Under the pieces are notes generated by a model that did not search any database, was not told the origin of the DNA, and was given only the letters and a program-made list of their open reading frames with translations. The translations under genes and the position numbers were made by a program. From positions 124,001 through 188,000 of the forward strand of contig NZ_FPBF01000003.1 of NCBI RefSeq assembly GCF_900116615.1: a DNA stretch of 64,000 nucleotides. The letters are read 5' to 3'. Of this stretch, positions 44,819-54,720 are shown piece after piece. The DNA is from Algoriphagus locisalis. GTDB taxonomy: Bacteria > Bacteroidota > Bacteroidia > Cytophagales > Cyclobacteriaceae. Every line of letters begins with the position of its first letter. The stretch's first letter is position 1.

Positions 44819-45775
44819 TTAAAACCTCTTGGAATCAGTCACCGAATCCCTCATAAAAGTCCCCCAGGTTAGGTTCATTTTGCCTGGCTTCTGGGCTTTA
44901 GCGTAGCTTATTGCCATTTTTGCAGCTTCCTCCACTACCCATTCAAAGTTTTCTGCTCCCACTGAGTTCACATCTGCATCAGGGGCTGGATTTCCAAAAT
45001 CAATCGCATAAGGAACTCCATCCTTCACAGCAAATTCTACCGTATTGAAATCATACCCCAGTCCTTTACAAAGTCGTAAAGTGTAATCCTTCACTGTTGC
45101 CAATAATTTCTTTGAGGCAGGTGGTCCATCTACTACATAGCGCAAATGATGTGGATTTCGAGGTTCGTAAGGCATGATTTTCACTGCTTTTCCACCCAGA
45201 CAATACACTCTGAAATATTCTTCAAACACAATTTCCTCTTGGAGCATCATCACTAGCTGACCTGTCTCTGGGTGCGTTCTGAAGAATTCTTCCTTATCCT
45301 CCAATCTATAGACATTTTTCCAACCTCCACCAGCATAGGGCTTCATATAGGCAGGAAAACCCACATAATTAAAGATGCCTTCCCAGTCCAATGGAGCCAC
45401 GAGATTTCTAAATGATTTGGAAGTGGTATCATCAGGATGCTTTGCAGAGGGAAGAATCACCGTTTTAGGAAGTGGTACACCTAATGTATCTGCGAGGGCA
45501 TTGTTGAAGAATTTATCATCTGCACTCCACCAAAACGGGTTGTTGATCACCGCGGTACCTGTCAAAGCTGCGTTCTTCAAATACGCCCGATAAAATGGAA
45601 CATCCTGAGAAATCCTATCGATAATCACAGCGTATTCTGTCAATTGATTTTGAATCACTTTGTCTATCTGCACTGCTTCAGCGAATATTCCTTTTTCAGC
45701 TTTCTGATTAACTCTGTCAATAAAAGCCTGAGGAAAAGTGTCCTCCATTCCGAAAAGTATTCCGATTTTCTTCAT
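44819..45775 (-). CDS. ATP-grasp domain ligase (D-Ala-D-Ala ligase/RimK-like)
   Basis: Protein of 318 residues. The N-terminal pre-ATP-grasp domain begins KKIGILFGMEDTFPQAF. FPAYMKPYAGGGWKNVYRL near residue 150 provides the Lys and glycine loop, and YDFNTVEFAVKDGVPYAIDFGNPAPDAD near 260-285 gives the Glu-x-Asn-type metal residues (DFGNP). It is the second gene of the cluster, 23 bp upstream of the carboxylate-amine ligase gene. The reaction is ATP-dependent amide or ester bond formation of unknown specificity. Confidence 0.87.
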   Translation of the reverse strand: MKKIGILFGMEDTFPQAFIDRVNQKAEKGIFAEAVQIDKVIQNQLTEYAVIIDRISQDVPFYRAYLKNAALTGTAVINNPFWWSADDKFFNNALADTLGVPLPKTVILPSAKHPDDTTSKSFRNLVAPLDWEGIFNYVGFPAYMKPYAGGGWKNVYRLEDKEEFFRTHPETGQLVMMLQEEIVFEEYFRVYCLGGKAVKIMPYEPRNPHHLRYVVDGPPASKKLLATVKDYTLRLCKGLGYDFNTVEFAVKDGVPYAIDFGNPAPDADVNSVGAENFEWVVEEAAKMAISYAKAQKPGKMNLTWGTFMRDSVTDSKRF

Positions 45776-45799
45776 ATCAAATATTTATTATTAGCTAAT

Positions 45800-46513
45800 C
45801 TAGTTAAACTTAATTCTACTGAGATAATGAGGAAACATCTCCTTCCAGACATCCCAATCATGCTGTCGGTTTTGGCGAACATCGAACCAGTGGCTTACAT
45901 TTTTGGCTCTGAGCGTATCATGTAGTTTGATATTGGCATCGAAGCATATATCCCAATTGGAAGTCCCTAGAACAATGTCCATTTTCCAAAGCTCCTGATC
46001 ATTAAGCCCAGGAAGGTATTCCAGAGGATTATTGTAAAAGATATCATCATGTTGGTATCCATCCATGAAGTTCCGTATGTCAAAAGCTCCCGACATACTA
46101 AACATGTGGCTGACGTAGCCCGGATGCCGAAACGCAAAATTGGCAGCATGATACCCTCCAAAACTACAGCCAGCCATCACCACTTTTGCCACGGCAGTAT
46201 TTAACCGGATTCGCTCTACGATCTCATGGCAAATCATTTTGTCATAGGCTACATGATTTTGGATGCGCTGATGAGGGTGGATATTCTTATTGTAAAAACT
46301 GTCTGCATCATTGCTGATTGGGCAATAAATTTTGATCAGTCCTTGGTCAATGTACCATTGGGCGGATTTTATCAGACCCATGTCACGGTTTTCGTGAAAA
46401 GAACCTTTGGAAGTTGGGAAAATCACCACAGGGTATCCTGCATGTCCAAACACCAACATTTCTACGTCCCGCTGCAGATGGGGAGAAAACCACTTTAAAT
46501 ATTCTTCGTGCAT
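45800..46513 (-). CDS. Esterase-like alpha/beta hydrolase, first gene of the amidoligase cluster
   Basis: Protein of 237 residues without a signal peptide, so cytoplasmic, related to esterase D (PF00756). The nucleophile elbow is MAGCSFGGYH (Ser near residue 117), and the His is probably in RQNRQHDWDVW near 218. It begins the cluster, 24 bp before the ATP-grasp gene. In a synthesis pathway it could trim or transfer the product; this is inference. Confidence 0.85.
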   Translation of the reverse strand: MHEEYLKWFSPHLQRDVEMLVFGHAGYPVVIFPTSKGSFHENRDMGLIKSAQWYIDQGLIKIYCPISNDADSFYNKNIHPHQRIQNHVAYDKMICHEIVERIRLNTAVAKVVMAGCSFGGYHAANFAFRHPGYVSHMFSMSGAFDIRNFMDGYQHDDIFYNNPLEYLPGLNDQELWKMDIVLGTSNWDICFDANIKLHDTLRAKNVSHWFDVRQNRQHDWDVWKEMFPHYLSRIKFN

Positions 46514-46631
46514 AAATAAAATTTCAACTATCAGTGAAAAATCAGAGGTTTTCTCTCCGTTTCAAATACTAGTCAAAATTTCCTGAAAAGAAAAGCAAGC
46601 GAGGTTAGCTTATCAATAAAAAAATGCCAGA

Positions 46632-47144
46632 TCAACCATTTAGATCCAGATCTGGTTGATTTTTAAGCACATAATTTTTCACTAGGCCAGTAAGTAAAAA
46701 AACTACACAAAGCGCCACGCATACCCATTTAGTAGTGGTGAAAAATGAAGCGAGATATGCTAAGACCATGTTTTCGGAAGGAAAGCTTAGCAATAGACCA
46801 GTTACCATTAGGTTTTCAAAAAAATCCAAAAGTACAATAGCAAGTGGCAAATAAATCAGGACTTTATTTTTCCACAGTTTACGAATCAACCCAACCAACA
46901 ACAATAAATAAACTACCAGATAAGGTGTATCCAGCAGCCAAATGACTAAAAGATACTTTTTCCGAAGATTTTGCCCCATGCTATTGAGCACTCCGAATGC
47001 CTCACTGGCTGAATAAGCAAACCGTATGTCCAATGCATAATCCTTAGGCATGAAATAAATTAGAAGGAAATTAAAGAGAATAAACAGTGCGAATAGCAGC
47101 AATAAATAGGACGATTTATCCAGTTTTTTAAAAATAGTTTTCAT
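46632..47144 (-). CDS. Membrane protein, function unknown
   Basis: Protein of 170 residues with four hydrophobic helices (for example YLLLLFALFILFNFLLIYFM and VVYLLLLVGLIRKL) and a Lys-rich start. No family is recognised. It is separated from the cluster by about 120 bp on one side and 100 bp on the other, so it may be independent. Confidence 0.7.
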   Translation of the reverse strand: MKTIFKKLDKSSYLLLLFALFILFNFLLIYFMPKDYALDIRFAYSASEAFGVLNSMGQNLRKKYLLVIWLLDTPYLVVYLLLLVGLIRKLWKNKVLIYLPLAIVLLDFFENLMVTGLLLSFPSENMVLAYLASFFTTTKWVCVALCVVFLLTGLVKNYVLKNQPDLDLNG

Positions 47145-47243
47145 AAAAAAGTAATCTACAAAAATGAATATAGTTCAATTTATATGATTCTAGCACAAAA
47201 TTAAAAGGCAAACTGCATTTTTTTTGCACTTAAAGTGTCAAAT

Positions 47244-47756
47244 TTAGTTTGCAAACCAACTGGCATACATGGGGTAGTTCTTGGCAGTCCTTGATATTAC
47301 TTCTTCCATTTCAGCTCCGGTATTTTTTACTTTTTTAGCAGGCATGCCCGCATAAATCGAATTGGCCTCTACGATTGTATTGGCCAAAACCACAGCACCA
47401 GCGGCTATGACAGCGCCAGAATGAACTACGGCTCCATCCATTACTATCGCTCCCATTCCTATCAAAACCCGGTCATGAATCGTGCAGCCATGAACGATGG
47501 CATTGTGTGCAATAGAAACCTGATTTCCGATATAAGTCCCAGCTTTTTGATACGTACAGTGGATTATTGCGCCATCCTGGATATTTGTGTCGTTTCCTAT
47601 ACGGATTTCATGGACATCTCCTCGCACGACAGCATTGAACCACACCGTACAATTATCTCCCATCTGTACATCACCCACTATAGTAGCATTAGGTGCCAAC
47701 CAACATCCATCGCCTTGGGAAGGGCTTTTTCCATTTACCTCTAATAGTAATGCCAT
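47244..47756 (-). CDS. Gamma carbonic anhydrase family protein
   Basis: Left-handed beta-helix (hexapeptide repeat) protein of 170 residues. Metal-binding His residues are expected in IIHCTYQ, IAHNAIVHG. The conserved WFNAVVRGDVHEIRIGNDTNIQDGAIIH block is diagnostic. It probably forms a trimer that hydrates CO2 or is a structural relative. It is a single gene, divergent from the YceI lipoprotein gene. Confidence 0.93.
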   Translation of the reverse strand: MALLLEVNGKSPSQGDGCWLAPNATIVGDVQMGDNCTVWFNAVVRGDVHEIRIGNDTNIQDGAIIHCTYQKAGTYIGNQVSIAHNAIVHGCTIHDRVLIGMGAIVMDGAVVHSGAVIAAGAVVLANTIVEANSIYAGMPAKKVKNTGAEMEEVISRTAKNYPMYASWFAN

Positions 47757-47894
47757 AGTTACTTTACGTCTTTCAAATTTCTATTTCTAAACAATCTCAA
47801 ACAAAGTTTAGCTTTTTCTTTTGAGTATTGAACTTTTTAGCAAACTTTGAGTTTGCATGTATATACACATAATTTTGAAAACAAACTCACAACA

Positions 47895-48617
47895 ATGAAA
47901 ACTATTAAATTATCAGGATTTATTCTAGCGGCTGCCATGCTGACATTTGCATGTGGCAAATCTGGCGAGACAGTAGAAACCACTGAAGCTCAAGAAGTAG
48001 CAGCTACAGAAGGCACTACACTTTCAATTGACAAATCAGCTACTGCCATCGGATGGAAAGGCTACAAACCAACTGGACAGCACAACGGAATCATTCCAGT
48101 GACTGAAGGCATGATTGCAGTGAATGGTGAAAATATTACAGGTGGTAAAATTACCTTTGATATTACTAATCTTGAAGTGCATGACTTGGAAGCTGGTTCA
48201 GAAATGCATGGAAAACTAACTGGTCACTTACAATCAGCTGACTTCTTCGACGCAGCAAATCATCCAACTGCGACCTTTGAAATCACTTCTGTAGAACCAT
48301 TTACTTCCTCTGATACAATCACAGAAGAAGAGCAATTTGAAACTGAAAATACTCCAGAGTCAACCACTGAATTGAATCCTGAGACTCCAACTCATTGGAT
48401 CAGTGGCAACCTTACAATGAGAGGAACCACTAAAAACATCAAGTTTCCTGCTACAGTGAGCATCAACAACGGAACAGTGTCAGCTAAAGCTGGATTTAAC
48501 ATTGACAGAACCGATTGGGGACTTTCTTACCAAGACGAATCAAGTGTAGCTGATAAAGCAAAAGACAAATTCATCTACAACACAGTAGGTGTAATCTTGG
48601 ATGTAAAAACCAATTAA
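47895..48617 (+). CDS. YceI family lipoprotein
   Basis: Exported lipid- or isoprenoid-binding lipocalin-like protein. The start at 47895 gives a lipoprotein signal ending FACGK. The mature 220 residues carry the YceI pattern: KSATAIGWKGYKPTG, HLQSADFFDAANHPTATFEIT and GNLTMRGTTKNIKFP. An acidic insertion of roughly 35 residues rich in Glu and Thr (TSSDTITEEEQFETENTPES) interrupts the middle of the domain and is unusual. A terminator follows. Confidence 0.92.
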   Translation: MKTIKLSGFILAAAMLTFACGKSGETVETTEAQEVAATEGTTLSIDKSATAIGWKGYKPTGQHNGIIPVTEGMIAVNGENITGGKITFDITNLEVHDLEAGSEMHGKLTGHLQSADFFDAANHPTATFEITSVEPFTSSDTITEEEQFETENTPESTTELNPETPTHWISGNLTMRGTTKNIKFPATVSINNGTVSAKAGFNIDRTDWGLSYQDESSVADKAKDKFIYNTVGVILDVKTN

Positions 48618-48636
48618 TACAAACAAACTCAGTAGT

Positions 48637-48670
48637 AAAGGGGAATTCTTCACAGGATTCCTCTTTTTTT
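48637..48670 (+). terminator. Rho-independent terminator after the YceI gene
   Basis: AAAGGGGAAT (48637-48646) pairs with ATTCCTCTTT (48657-48666, one G-T) around a 10-base loop, followed by a run of T. It lies just ahead of the next start codon. Confidence 0.8.
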
Positions 48671-48679
48671 GTGCTAGCA

Positions 48680-49930
48680 ATGAAATTAACCTCATACACC
48701 TACCCTATTCCGAACCTCTTTTGGATCGAAAAGCTATGTCGATGGGCTGATCTTCATTTTGACTTTTTCGCCTACACCAATGGAAATGAACACCAATATC
48801 CAGAAGGCTCATTTGCTACAAAATTCTATGCCGGGAATAGACAATTAACTGAGGAAGAACTCTGGAGCGATTATGCCGGATTTAAAAAAGTTGGAATCAT
48901 CGGTTACGACTTCAAAAACCGATTGGAAAAGCTGAAAAGTAAAAATCCAGCATTTCTCGAACTTCCAGAACTTTGCTTTTTCACCCCAACTTTCACACTG
49001 GATTTTGATGTGAAAAATATTCATTCAGAGATTGAATTGACTAAAGAATTCTGGAAAGAAGTTGAAGATATAATTCTACCGAAGAAGTCAATTACCCGAT
49101 GTGATATCCAGCCTCAAATTACAAGGAAGAGATACCTAGAAACTGTCAAAACTATTCAGGATCATATTATTGAGGGCAACACATACGAGAGCAATTTTTG
49201 TCAGGCATATTCAGGTTCATTCGAGTCCTGGGATCCAATAGCCGCTTATTTCAAATTGAATAGCCTTTCTCCCATGCCGTTTTCGACCCTTTTCAAAGCC
49301 AAATCACAGTGGTTAATTTCGGCTTCCCCAGAGCGTTTTCTGAAAAGAGCTGGAAATCGGCTTATAGCTCAGCCTATTAAAGGAACCATAAAGCGAGGAG
49401 CAAACGAAACTGAGGACAAAGTGAATAGAGAAACGCTAGCAAAAAGCGAAAAAGAACAGGCCGAAAACCTCATGATTACCGATCTGATGAGAAATGATCT
49501 TTCCAAAGTCTCTATGATCGGATCTGTACAAGTCAGAGAACTGTTTGGTATTTATCCTTTTCCAAGAGTCTTTCAAATGATCAGCACAATAGCTTCGGAA
49601 TTAAAGCCTCAAGGGAATTTTTCAGAAATCATACAAGCTACTTTCCCGATGGGAAGCATGACAGGCGCGCCGAAAATCCGGACGATGGAAATCATCGAAG
49701 AACTGGAAAGCTTCAAGAGAGGCTGGTTTTCAGGTTCTTTTGGTGTGATCGAGGAAAATGGAGATTTTGACTTTTCAGTAATCATTCGAAGTATTATCGC
49801 AGATCTGGAGGTGAAAAAACTCTACTTTGGTGTGGGGAGTGCCATCACGTTCGACGCAAATCCAGCTCAGGAATACGATGAATGCGAGCTCAAAGCCAAG
49901 GCAATTCTAGAAGTGCTCAGTGGAAAATGA
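48680..49930 (+). CDS. pabB: Aminodeoxychorismate synthase component I (chorismate-binding)
   Basis: Folate precursor enzyme that aminates chorismate, 416 residues from the ATG at 48680 (a GTG is also possible at 48671). The chorismate-binding domain shows QPIKGTIKRG near residue 235, FPMGSMTGAPKIRTMEIIEELE near 335 and FSGSFGVIEENGDFDFSVIIRSI near 360. No PabA is adjacent. Its last 11 bp overlap dinB. Anthranilate synthase component I is less likely because the PIKGT motif is of PabB type and no trp genes are present. Confidence 0.88.
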   Translation: MKLTSYTYPIPNLFWIEKLCRWADLHFDFFAYTNGNEHQYPEGSFATKFYAGNRQLTEEELWSDYAGFKKVGIIGYDFKNRLEKLKSKNPAFLELPELCFFTPTFTLDFDVKNIHSEIELTKEFWKEVEDIILPKKSITRCDIQPQITRKRYLETVKTIQDHIIEGNTYESNFCQAYSGSFESWDPIAAYFKLNSLSPMPFSTLFKAKSQWLISASPERFLKRAGNRLIAQPIKGTIKRGANETEDKVNRETLAKSEKEQAENLMITDLMRNDLSKVSMIGSVQVRELFGIYPFPRVFQMISTIASELKPQGNFSEIIQATFPMGSMTGAPKIRTMEIIEELESFKRGWFSGSFGVIEENGDFDFSVIIRSIIADLEVKKLYFGVGSAITFDANPAQEYDECELKAKAILEVLSGK

Positions 49931-51026
49931 AAAAGACATACAACTTTATCCAATAAGGAAAATAATCCATGTGGATATGGATGCATTCTATGCCTCCGTG
50001 GAGCAGCTGGATCATCCAGAATGGAGAGGGAAACCCCTGGTGGTTGGGGGAAATGCTGCTAGAGGTGTCATAGCTGCCGCAAGTTATGAAGCCAGGAAGT
50101 TTGGGGTTTATTCAGCTATGCCATCAGTCTTGGCCGCACGGAAGTGTCCCCAACTGATTTTTGCACCGGCTAGATTTGATCGCTACAAGGAGATTTCCAG
50201 TCAGATCAGAGAAGTTTTCCATGAATACACAGACCTAGTCGAACCTCTTTCTCTGGATGAGGCGTTTATGGATGTGACGGAAAATAAAATGGGTTTGAAA
50301 TCAGCCATTTTGATCGCCAAGCAAATCAGGCAAAAGATCAAAGAACGAACAGGATTAAATGCTTCTGCGGGAGTTTCCTACAATAAGTTTTTGGCAAAAA
50401 TCGCCTCTGACCTGAACAAACCTAATGGACAGGCAGTAATTCTTCCAGAGGAAGCAGAAAAGTTTTTAGAGAAATTACCCATCAAGAAATTCTTTGGGAT
50501 TGGGAAAGTAACTGCCGAGAAAATGGGAAGTTTAGGCATACACAATGGAAAAGACCTGAAGCAGTTTTCACTTCAATACCTCACCCGAAAATTCGGTAAA
50601 TCCGGCATCCACTATTTCAATATCGTTAGAGGAATTCATCTCTCAGAAGTCCAGCCACATCGAATCCGCAAATCACTCAGTGCTGAAAATACCTTTGCCA
50701 AGGATCTTCTGAATAACGAAGAGCTTCTAGGCGAGTTAAAGAAAATCTATGATGAATTAACTAAGCGAATTAAGAAATCCGGGATTAAAGGCAGAACTGT
50801 TACGCTGAAAATCAAATATTCTGATTTCACCCAGCAAACACGGAGTAAAACCCAGGAACAATATCCTGAGGAAGAACTTATCTGGGAAATTGCCCAAGAA
50901 TTATTGGCTCAAGAGCCTTTCGTTAATTCTATTCGCTTACTCGGTCTAGGGATTTCAAATCTCAATATCACCGAAGAACATCAGCATTTTGGTGAGCAGT
51001 TGAAGATACCATTTGAAGGAATTTGA
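49920..51026 (+). CDS. dinB: DNA polymerase IV (Y family)
   Basis: Translesion polymerase of 368 residues. Catalytic carboxylates are in HVDMDAFYASVEQ (near residue 18-25) and SLDEAFMDVT (near 115). The fingers segment has ASYEARKFGVYSAMPS. The C-terminal little-finger domain follows from about residue 245. The gene overlaps pabB by 11 bp. It replicates past damaged bases; regulation is not visible. Confidence 0.95.
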   Translation: MENEKDIQLYPIRKIIHVDMDAFYASVEQLDHPEWRGKPLVVGGNAARGVIAAASYEARKFGVYSAMPSVLAARKCPQLIFAPARFDRYKEISSQIREVFHEYTDLVEPLSLDEAFMDVTENKMGLKSAILIAKQIRQKIKERTGLNASAGVSYNKFLAKIASDLNKPNGQAVILPEEAEKFLEKLPIKKFFGIGKVTAEKMGSLGIHNGKDLKQFSLQYLTRKFGKSGIHYFNIVRGIHLSEVQPHRIRKSLSAENTFAKDLLNNEELLGELKKIYDELTKRIKKSGIKGRTVTLKIKYSDFTQQTRSKTQEQYPEEELIWEIAQELLAQEPFVNSIRLLGLGISNLNITEEHQHFGEQLKIPFEGI

Positions 51027-51322
51027 TACATCTAACACTTATTAATACCTAAGTAAACCGAAGAGAATCATGGGTATAATGCGAGTTATCCTTGGACATA
51101 CTGCCAAAAGACTGTGACAAGTTCCAATCCCATGCATAACTGGTGTGGTAAAGAGAAGAGCTTCACCAGCTGTCGAAAAAACTAGACATTGATAAAAGGA
51201 GTGCGCCCACACAGATAGATCAGAAGTTTCTGGCAACTTCTGGTCCACTAGATTAAGCAGGCGCATTCAATAATTAGCTAATGTTATGTTTATATTCTAT
51301 CTCTTCTTCTTTTTGACCTTAG
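51027..51322. other. Intergenic region after dinB
   Basis: A short minus-strand frame exists here but looks random. The segment just left of 51323 on the minus strand still encodes, out of frame, IAKVKKKKR, the expected tail of the neighbouring lipoprotein (see findings). Confidence 0.4.
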
Positions 51323-52003
51323 CTATTTAATATCAAAGTCACCAGTATAGGAAAACGAAATATTCTGTTCCGTTCCGTCTATTAATTCGTAAGTGGTTTG
51401 ATGATGTTTTTTGACTGTAAGATCAAACGTTAAGGTATAATTTATACTGGAATTTTCAACAACGATAACAGTTCCTGATATAGCGCTGTACTCAACTCCT
51501 AAAAAAGCCCCCTCTGGATCTTCAAAAATGTATATCCCCGCAGATGGGAAAAAGAAAATTTCTTTCACATCTTCTTTTTCTAAACCTTCAATATTGGTGA
51601 ATTCAAATGTACCCGGTTGAAAGGAATCTTCGTTTAAAGCATAGAGATCAGCATAAACAAAAATTTTAGCATTCTCAGAGTGAATTTGTGTCCAAACACC
51701 ATCGCCTTCACCACCTTTTATTATTTCCAATTCATCATCCGCAATGGTGAACCCATAACTGTAATGAGTTGAAAGATCTCCCTCATCAAAACTATTCCAC
51801 CTATCATCAAATGGATTGTAATTACCTTTGTCATTTATCACTCCATCTAAAAAGGTATACTTAATCCCATCTAAGGCAAGGTCAAAGTTAAGGTCATTGG
51901 TAGGGTCATCCATATCGTTATCTGGGAGCTCCTCTCCCTCGCCCCAAGGACAGGCAGTAAGCAATAAAATAAATGGAACCCACCCTATTCTTAATAATTT
52001 CAT
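51323..52003 (-). CDS. Lipoprotein, shorter member of a tandem paralogous pair
   Basis: Protein of 226 residues with a lipobox (LLTAC, Cys near 18) and acidic tether. The rest is a strand-rich domain shared with the longer neighbour, including NDLNFDLALDGIKYTFLDGVIND, DEGDLSTHYSYGFTI and SFQPGTFEFTNIEGLEKEDV. The function is unknown. The reading frame ends at GDFDIK, while the neighbour continues with a Lys/Arg tail; that tail is present after the stop here in another frame, indicating a small deletion. Confidence 0.82.
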   Translation of the reverse strand: MKLLRIGWVPFILLLTACPWGEGEELPDNDMDDPTNDLNFDLALDGIKYTFLDGVINDKGNYNPFDDRWNSFDEGDLSTHYSYGFTIADDELEIIKGGEGDGVWTQIHSENAKIFVYADLYALNEDSFQPGTFEFTNIEGLEKEDVKEIFFFPSAGIYIFEDPEGAFLGVEYSAISGTVIVVENSSINYTLTFDLTVKKHHQTTYELIDGTEQNISFSYTGDFDIK

Positions 52004-52038
52004 GACATAATAATTTTTATCTTTTTTTGGTATTTATT

Positions 52039-53028
52039 CTATCTCTTCTTCCTTTTTACGCTAGCTATTCTTGCGTTTGTGCTTTCATTTTCATCATGAT
52101 AAAGAAAGTCACCTGTATATGAAAACGAAATTGCTTGTTCAGTTCCTTCTATATATTCCAAAGTAACTTCATCTAGTTTTTTGACTGTGACATCATAGGT
52201 TATTGTATAATTTAAGTTGGAATTCTCAACAACGACTACAATTCCAGATATAGCTTCATAATAATTATCCTCCATTTCTGAATTAGGGTCAATTTCCAAT
52301 CCCATATATCTAAAAAAGTAATCACCTACCACATCTTCTTTTGTAATACCTTCAAGATTCGTGAATTCAAATGTTCCCGGCTGAAAGGAATTTGCATTTG
52401 GAGAGAAGAGCTCGGCATAAACGGAAATTGTAGCGTTTTCAGCATTATATTCCGTATAACTCTCGCCGTTTTCTTCCACAGTCGTTATTTTTATTTCATC
52501 ATCAATTATGATAAAGTCATAGTTATAATGAGTTGAAAGGTCCCCCTCATCATCAATTGGATTATAATTTCCATAGTCTTCTATTAAACCATCTATAAAG
52601 GTATAATTAGTCCCATTGAAAGATAGGTCATTGGAAACCTCATCTACATTATTGAGGTTAATTGTTATAGTTGCAGAACTTGAAAGCTCTTGATCAGTCA
52701 CACTTACTGAAAGACTAAATACGGGGTATTTTTCAAAATCAAGTAGTGCGGAGGAGGCTACCTCGATTTCCCCTGAGTCTTGGTTTATTTGGAATGCTCC
52801 ATCAATATTACCCGATGAAATCGAAAACGCTAGATCATCGCCATCAGCATCTGATGCGGTAACAATCCCGACAATTGTTCCAATTCTGGCATTTTCAATT
52901 ACCGAAAATTCTTGATTGGAAATTATCGGTGCAGAGTTTTCATCTGTGTCCGGATTTTCATCTCCCCCAAAGGGACAACCGGTCATCAATAGTACTAAAG
53001 GAAGAAGTAGTAGCCGTAGTGATTTCAT
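52039..53028 (-). CDS. Cadherin-domain lipoprotein, longer member of the pair
   Basis: Protein of 329 residues with a lipobox (LMTGC, Cys near 18). Residues about 35-135 form a cadherin-like domain (APIISNQEFSVIENARIGTIVGIVTASDADGDDLAFSI, with the DxD calcium residues). The C-terminal 190 residues match the shorter paralog, and the end is IASVKRKKR, a basic tail. Surface attachment is likely; function is unknown. It lies 35 bp upstream of the shorter paralog. Confidence 0.85.
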   Translation of the reverse strand: MKSLRLLLLPLVLLMTGCPFGGDENPDTDENSAPIISNQEFSVIENARIGTIVGIVTASDADGDDLAFSISSGNIDGAFQINQDSGEIEVASSALLDFEKYPVFSLSVSVTDQELSSSATITINLNNVDEVSNDLSFNGTNYTFIDGLIEDYGNYNPIDDEGDLSTHYNYDFIIIDDEIKITTVEENGESYTEYNAENATISVYAELFSPNANSFQPGTFEFTNLEGITKEDVVGDYFFRYMGLEIDPNSEMEDNYYEAISGIVVVVENSNLNYTITYDVTVKKLDEVTLEYIEGTEQAISFSYTGDFLYHDENESTNARIASVKRKKR

Positions 53029-53241
53029 AGTTAATACGTTTGTTTAGGAAATGATCAAATTTGGAGAAAAGGTTAATTATAGACCACGTAGATTTAGTAA
53101 TAGGCGGTACTCCTTTAGAAAACAGCAATATCTAACCAGAAACTGGTTGTATTAAAACAAAAAACTAAATCCAGAAACTTTCTGCCATTTTGTCCGCATT
53201 TTCGTAATTTCGCCATCCGAAAGAAGGAAAGAAGACCCTAC

Positions 53242-54720
53242 ATGAACAATTTGATTGCAGACATAGATATCATCTCAGGGGAAGAAGCACAAGCTTGCGA
53301 CTTCAAAACCACTGTGGATGAGAATACAGGTAAAACCCGAAAACTATACATTGAAAGCTACGGTTGCGCGATGAACTTCGCAGATTCAGAAGTAGTGGCT
53401 TCCATCATGAAAGAAGGTGGATTCGATACCACTTCTGATTTTTATCAGGCAGATGCTATTTTCCTCAACACCTGCTCCATCCGTGAAAAGGCTGAGCAGA
53501 CTGTAAGAAAACGCCTAACAGACTTCCAGAGAGCCAAAAAAGCTAAGCCTTCACTGACCATAGGAGTCTTAGGTTGCATGGCAGAACGGCTAAAAGAAAA
53601 GCTTCTCGAAGAAGAAAAAATAGTGGATATAGTCGTGGGTCCAGATGCTTACCGAGACCTGCCTAACCTACTTTCCACGGCTGAAGATGGACAAAAAGCT
53701 GTAAACACCTTTCTTTCCCGTGAGGAAACCTATGCGGACATCTCCCCTGTCCGACTGAATTCCAATGGAATCACAGCATTCATTTCGATTATGCGTGGCT
53801 GTGATAATATGTGTTCTTTCTGCGTAGTTCCCTTTACCCGTGGAAGAGAAAGAAGTCGTGATCCACATTCCATTGTTGCGGAGGCAAAAGACCTTTTCTC
53901 CAAAGGATACAAAGAAGTGACCTTGCTTGGTCAAAATGTCGATAGCTACAAATGGTCCCCGGAAGAGAATAATAAGGCTAGGCTGAACAAAAAAGAAGAG
54001 GAAGTAAGTGCAGTTGTGAATTTTGCCAATTTGCTGGAGATGGTGGCTCTAGTAGATCCTTCGCTGAGAGTACGATTCTCCACTTCTCATCCGAAGGACA
54101 TTACTGATGACGTCCTGTACACGATGAAGAAGTACGACAGCATCTGCAAATACATCCATTTGCCCGCTCAAAGTGGCAATTCCCGCGTGTTGGAAATGAT
54201 GAACAGAACCTACGATCGGGAATGGTACTTGGAGCGAGTTTCTAAAATCCGTGAGATATTAGGTGAAGAATGTGGTATTTCTTCCGACATGATTACTGGA
54301 TTCTGCACTGAGACGGAAGAAGAGCATCAAGACACGCTTTCCTTGATGGACATCGTGCAATTCGACTTTTCATACATGTTCTTTTACTCCGAAAGACCAG
54401 GAACGCTGGCGGCAAAAAAATATGCTGACGACATTCCAATGGAAATAAAAAAACGACGTTTAGCTGAAGTGATCAAAAAACAAAGCGCTACTTCCCTGAA
54501 TCGAAATAAGCTTGATCTGGGCAAAGAGCAGGTGATTCTTGTAGAAGGTGCCTCGAAGAAATCAGCAGATGAATTTAAAGGAAGAAACTCCGCAAATAAA
54601 GTGGTAATCGTCCCTGCGGGCAATTTTTCTGCAGGTGACTACTTAAAAGTGAGAATTACCGATTGCACTCCTGCAACACTTTTTGGTGAGGTAATTGAAA
54701 TAAATCCTGCATTAAAATGA
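53242..54720 (+). CDS. miaB: tRNA-2-methylthio-N6-dimethylallyladenosine synthase
   Basis: Radical SAM methylthiotransferase of 492 residues acting on i6A37 of tRNA. The N-terminal UPF0004 domain has cysteines in [22 protein letters not shown] and GVLGCMAER. The radical SAM motif is CDNMCSFC near residue 188. A TRAM domain closes the protein (about 425-490). It overlaps the next gene by 4 bp (ATGA). Confidence 0.96.
   Translation: MNNLIADIDIISGEEAQACDFKTTVDENTGKTRKLYIESYGCAMNFADSEVVASIMKEGGFDTTSDFYQADAIFLNTCSIREKAEQTVRKRLTDFQRAKKAKPSLTIGVLGCMAERLKEKLLEEEKIVDIVVGPDAYRDLPNLLSTAEDGQKAVNTFLSREETYADISPVRLNSNGITAFISIMRGCDNMCSFCVVPFTRGRERSRDPHSIVAEAKDLFSKGYKEVTLLGQNVDSYKWSPEENNKARLNKKEEEVSAVVNFANLLEMVALVDPSLRVRFSTSHPKDITDDVLYTMKKYDSICKYIHLPAQSGNSRVLEMMNRTYDREWYLERVSKIREILGEECGISSDMITGFCTETEEEHQDTLSLMDIVQFDFSYMFFYSERPGTLAAKKYADDIPMEIKKRRLAEVIKKQSATSLNRNKLDLGKEQVILVEGASKKSADEFKGRNSANKVVIVPAGNFSAGDYLKVRITDCTPATLFGEVIEINPALK

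Noticed and set aside
51042..51266. Minus-strand 74-codon frame after dinB
   Set aside because: Random composition, poor start and no similarity to any pattern I know.
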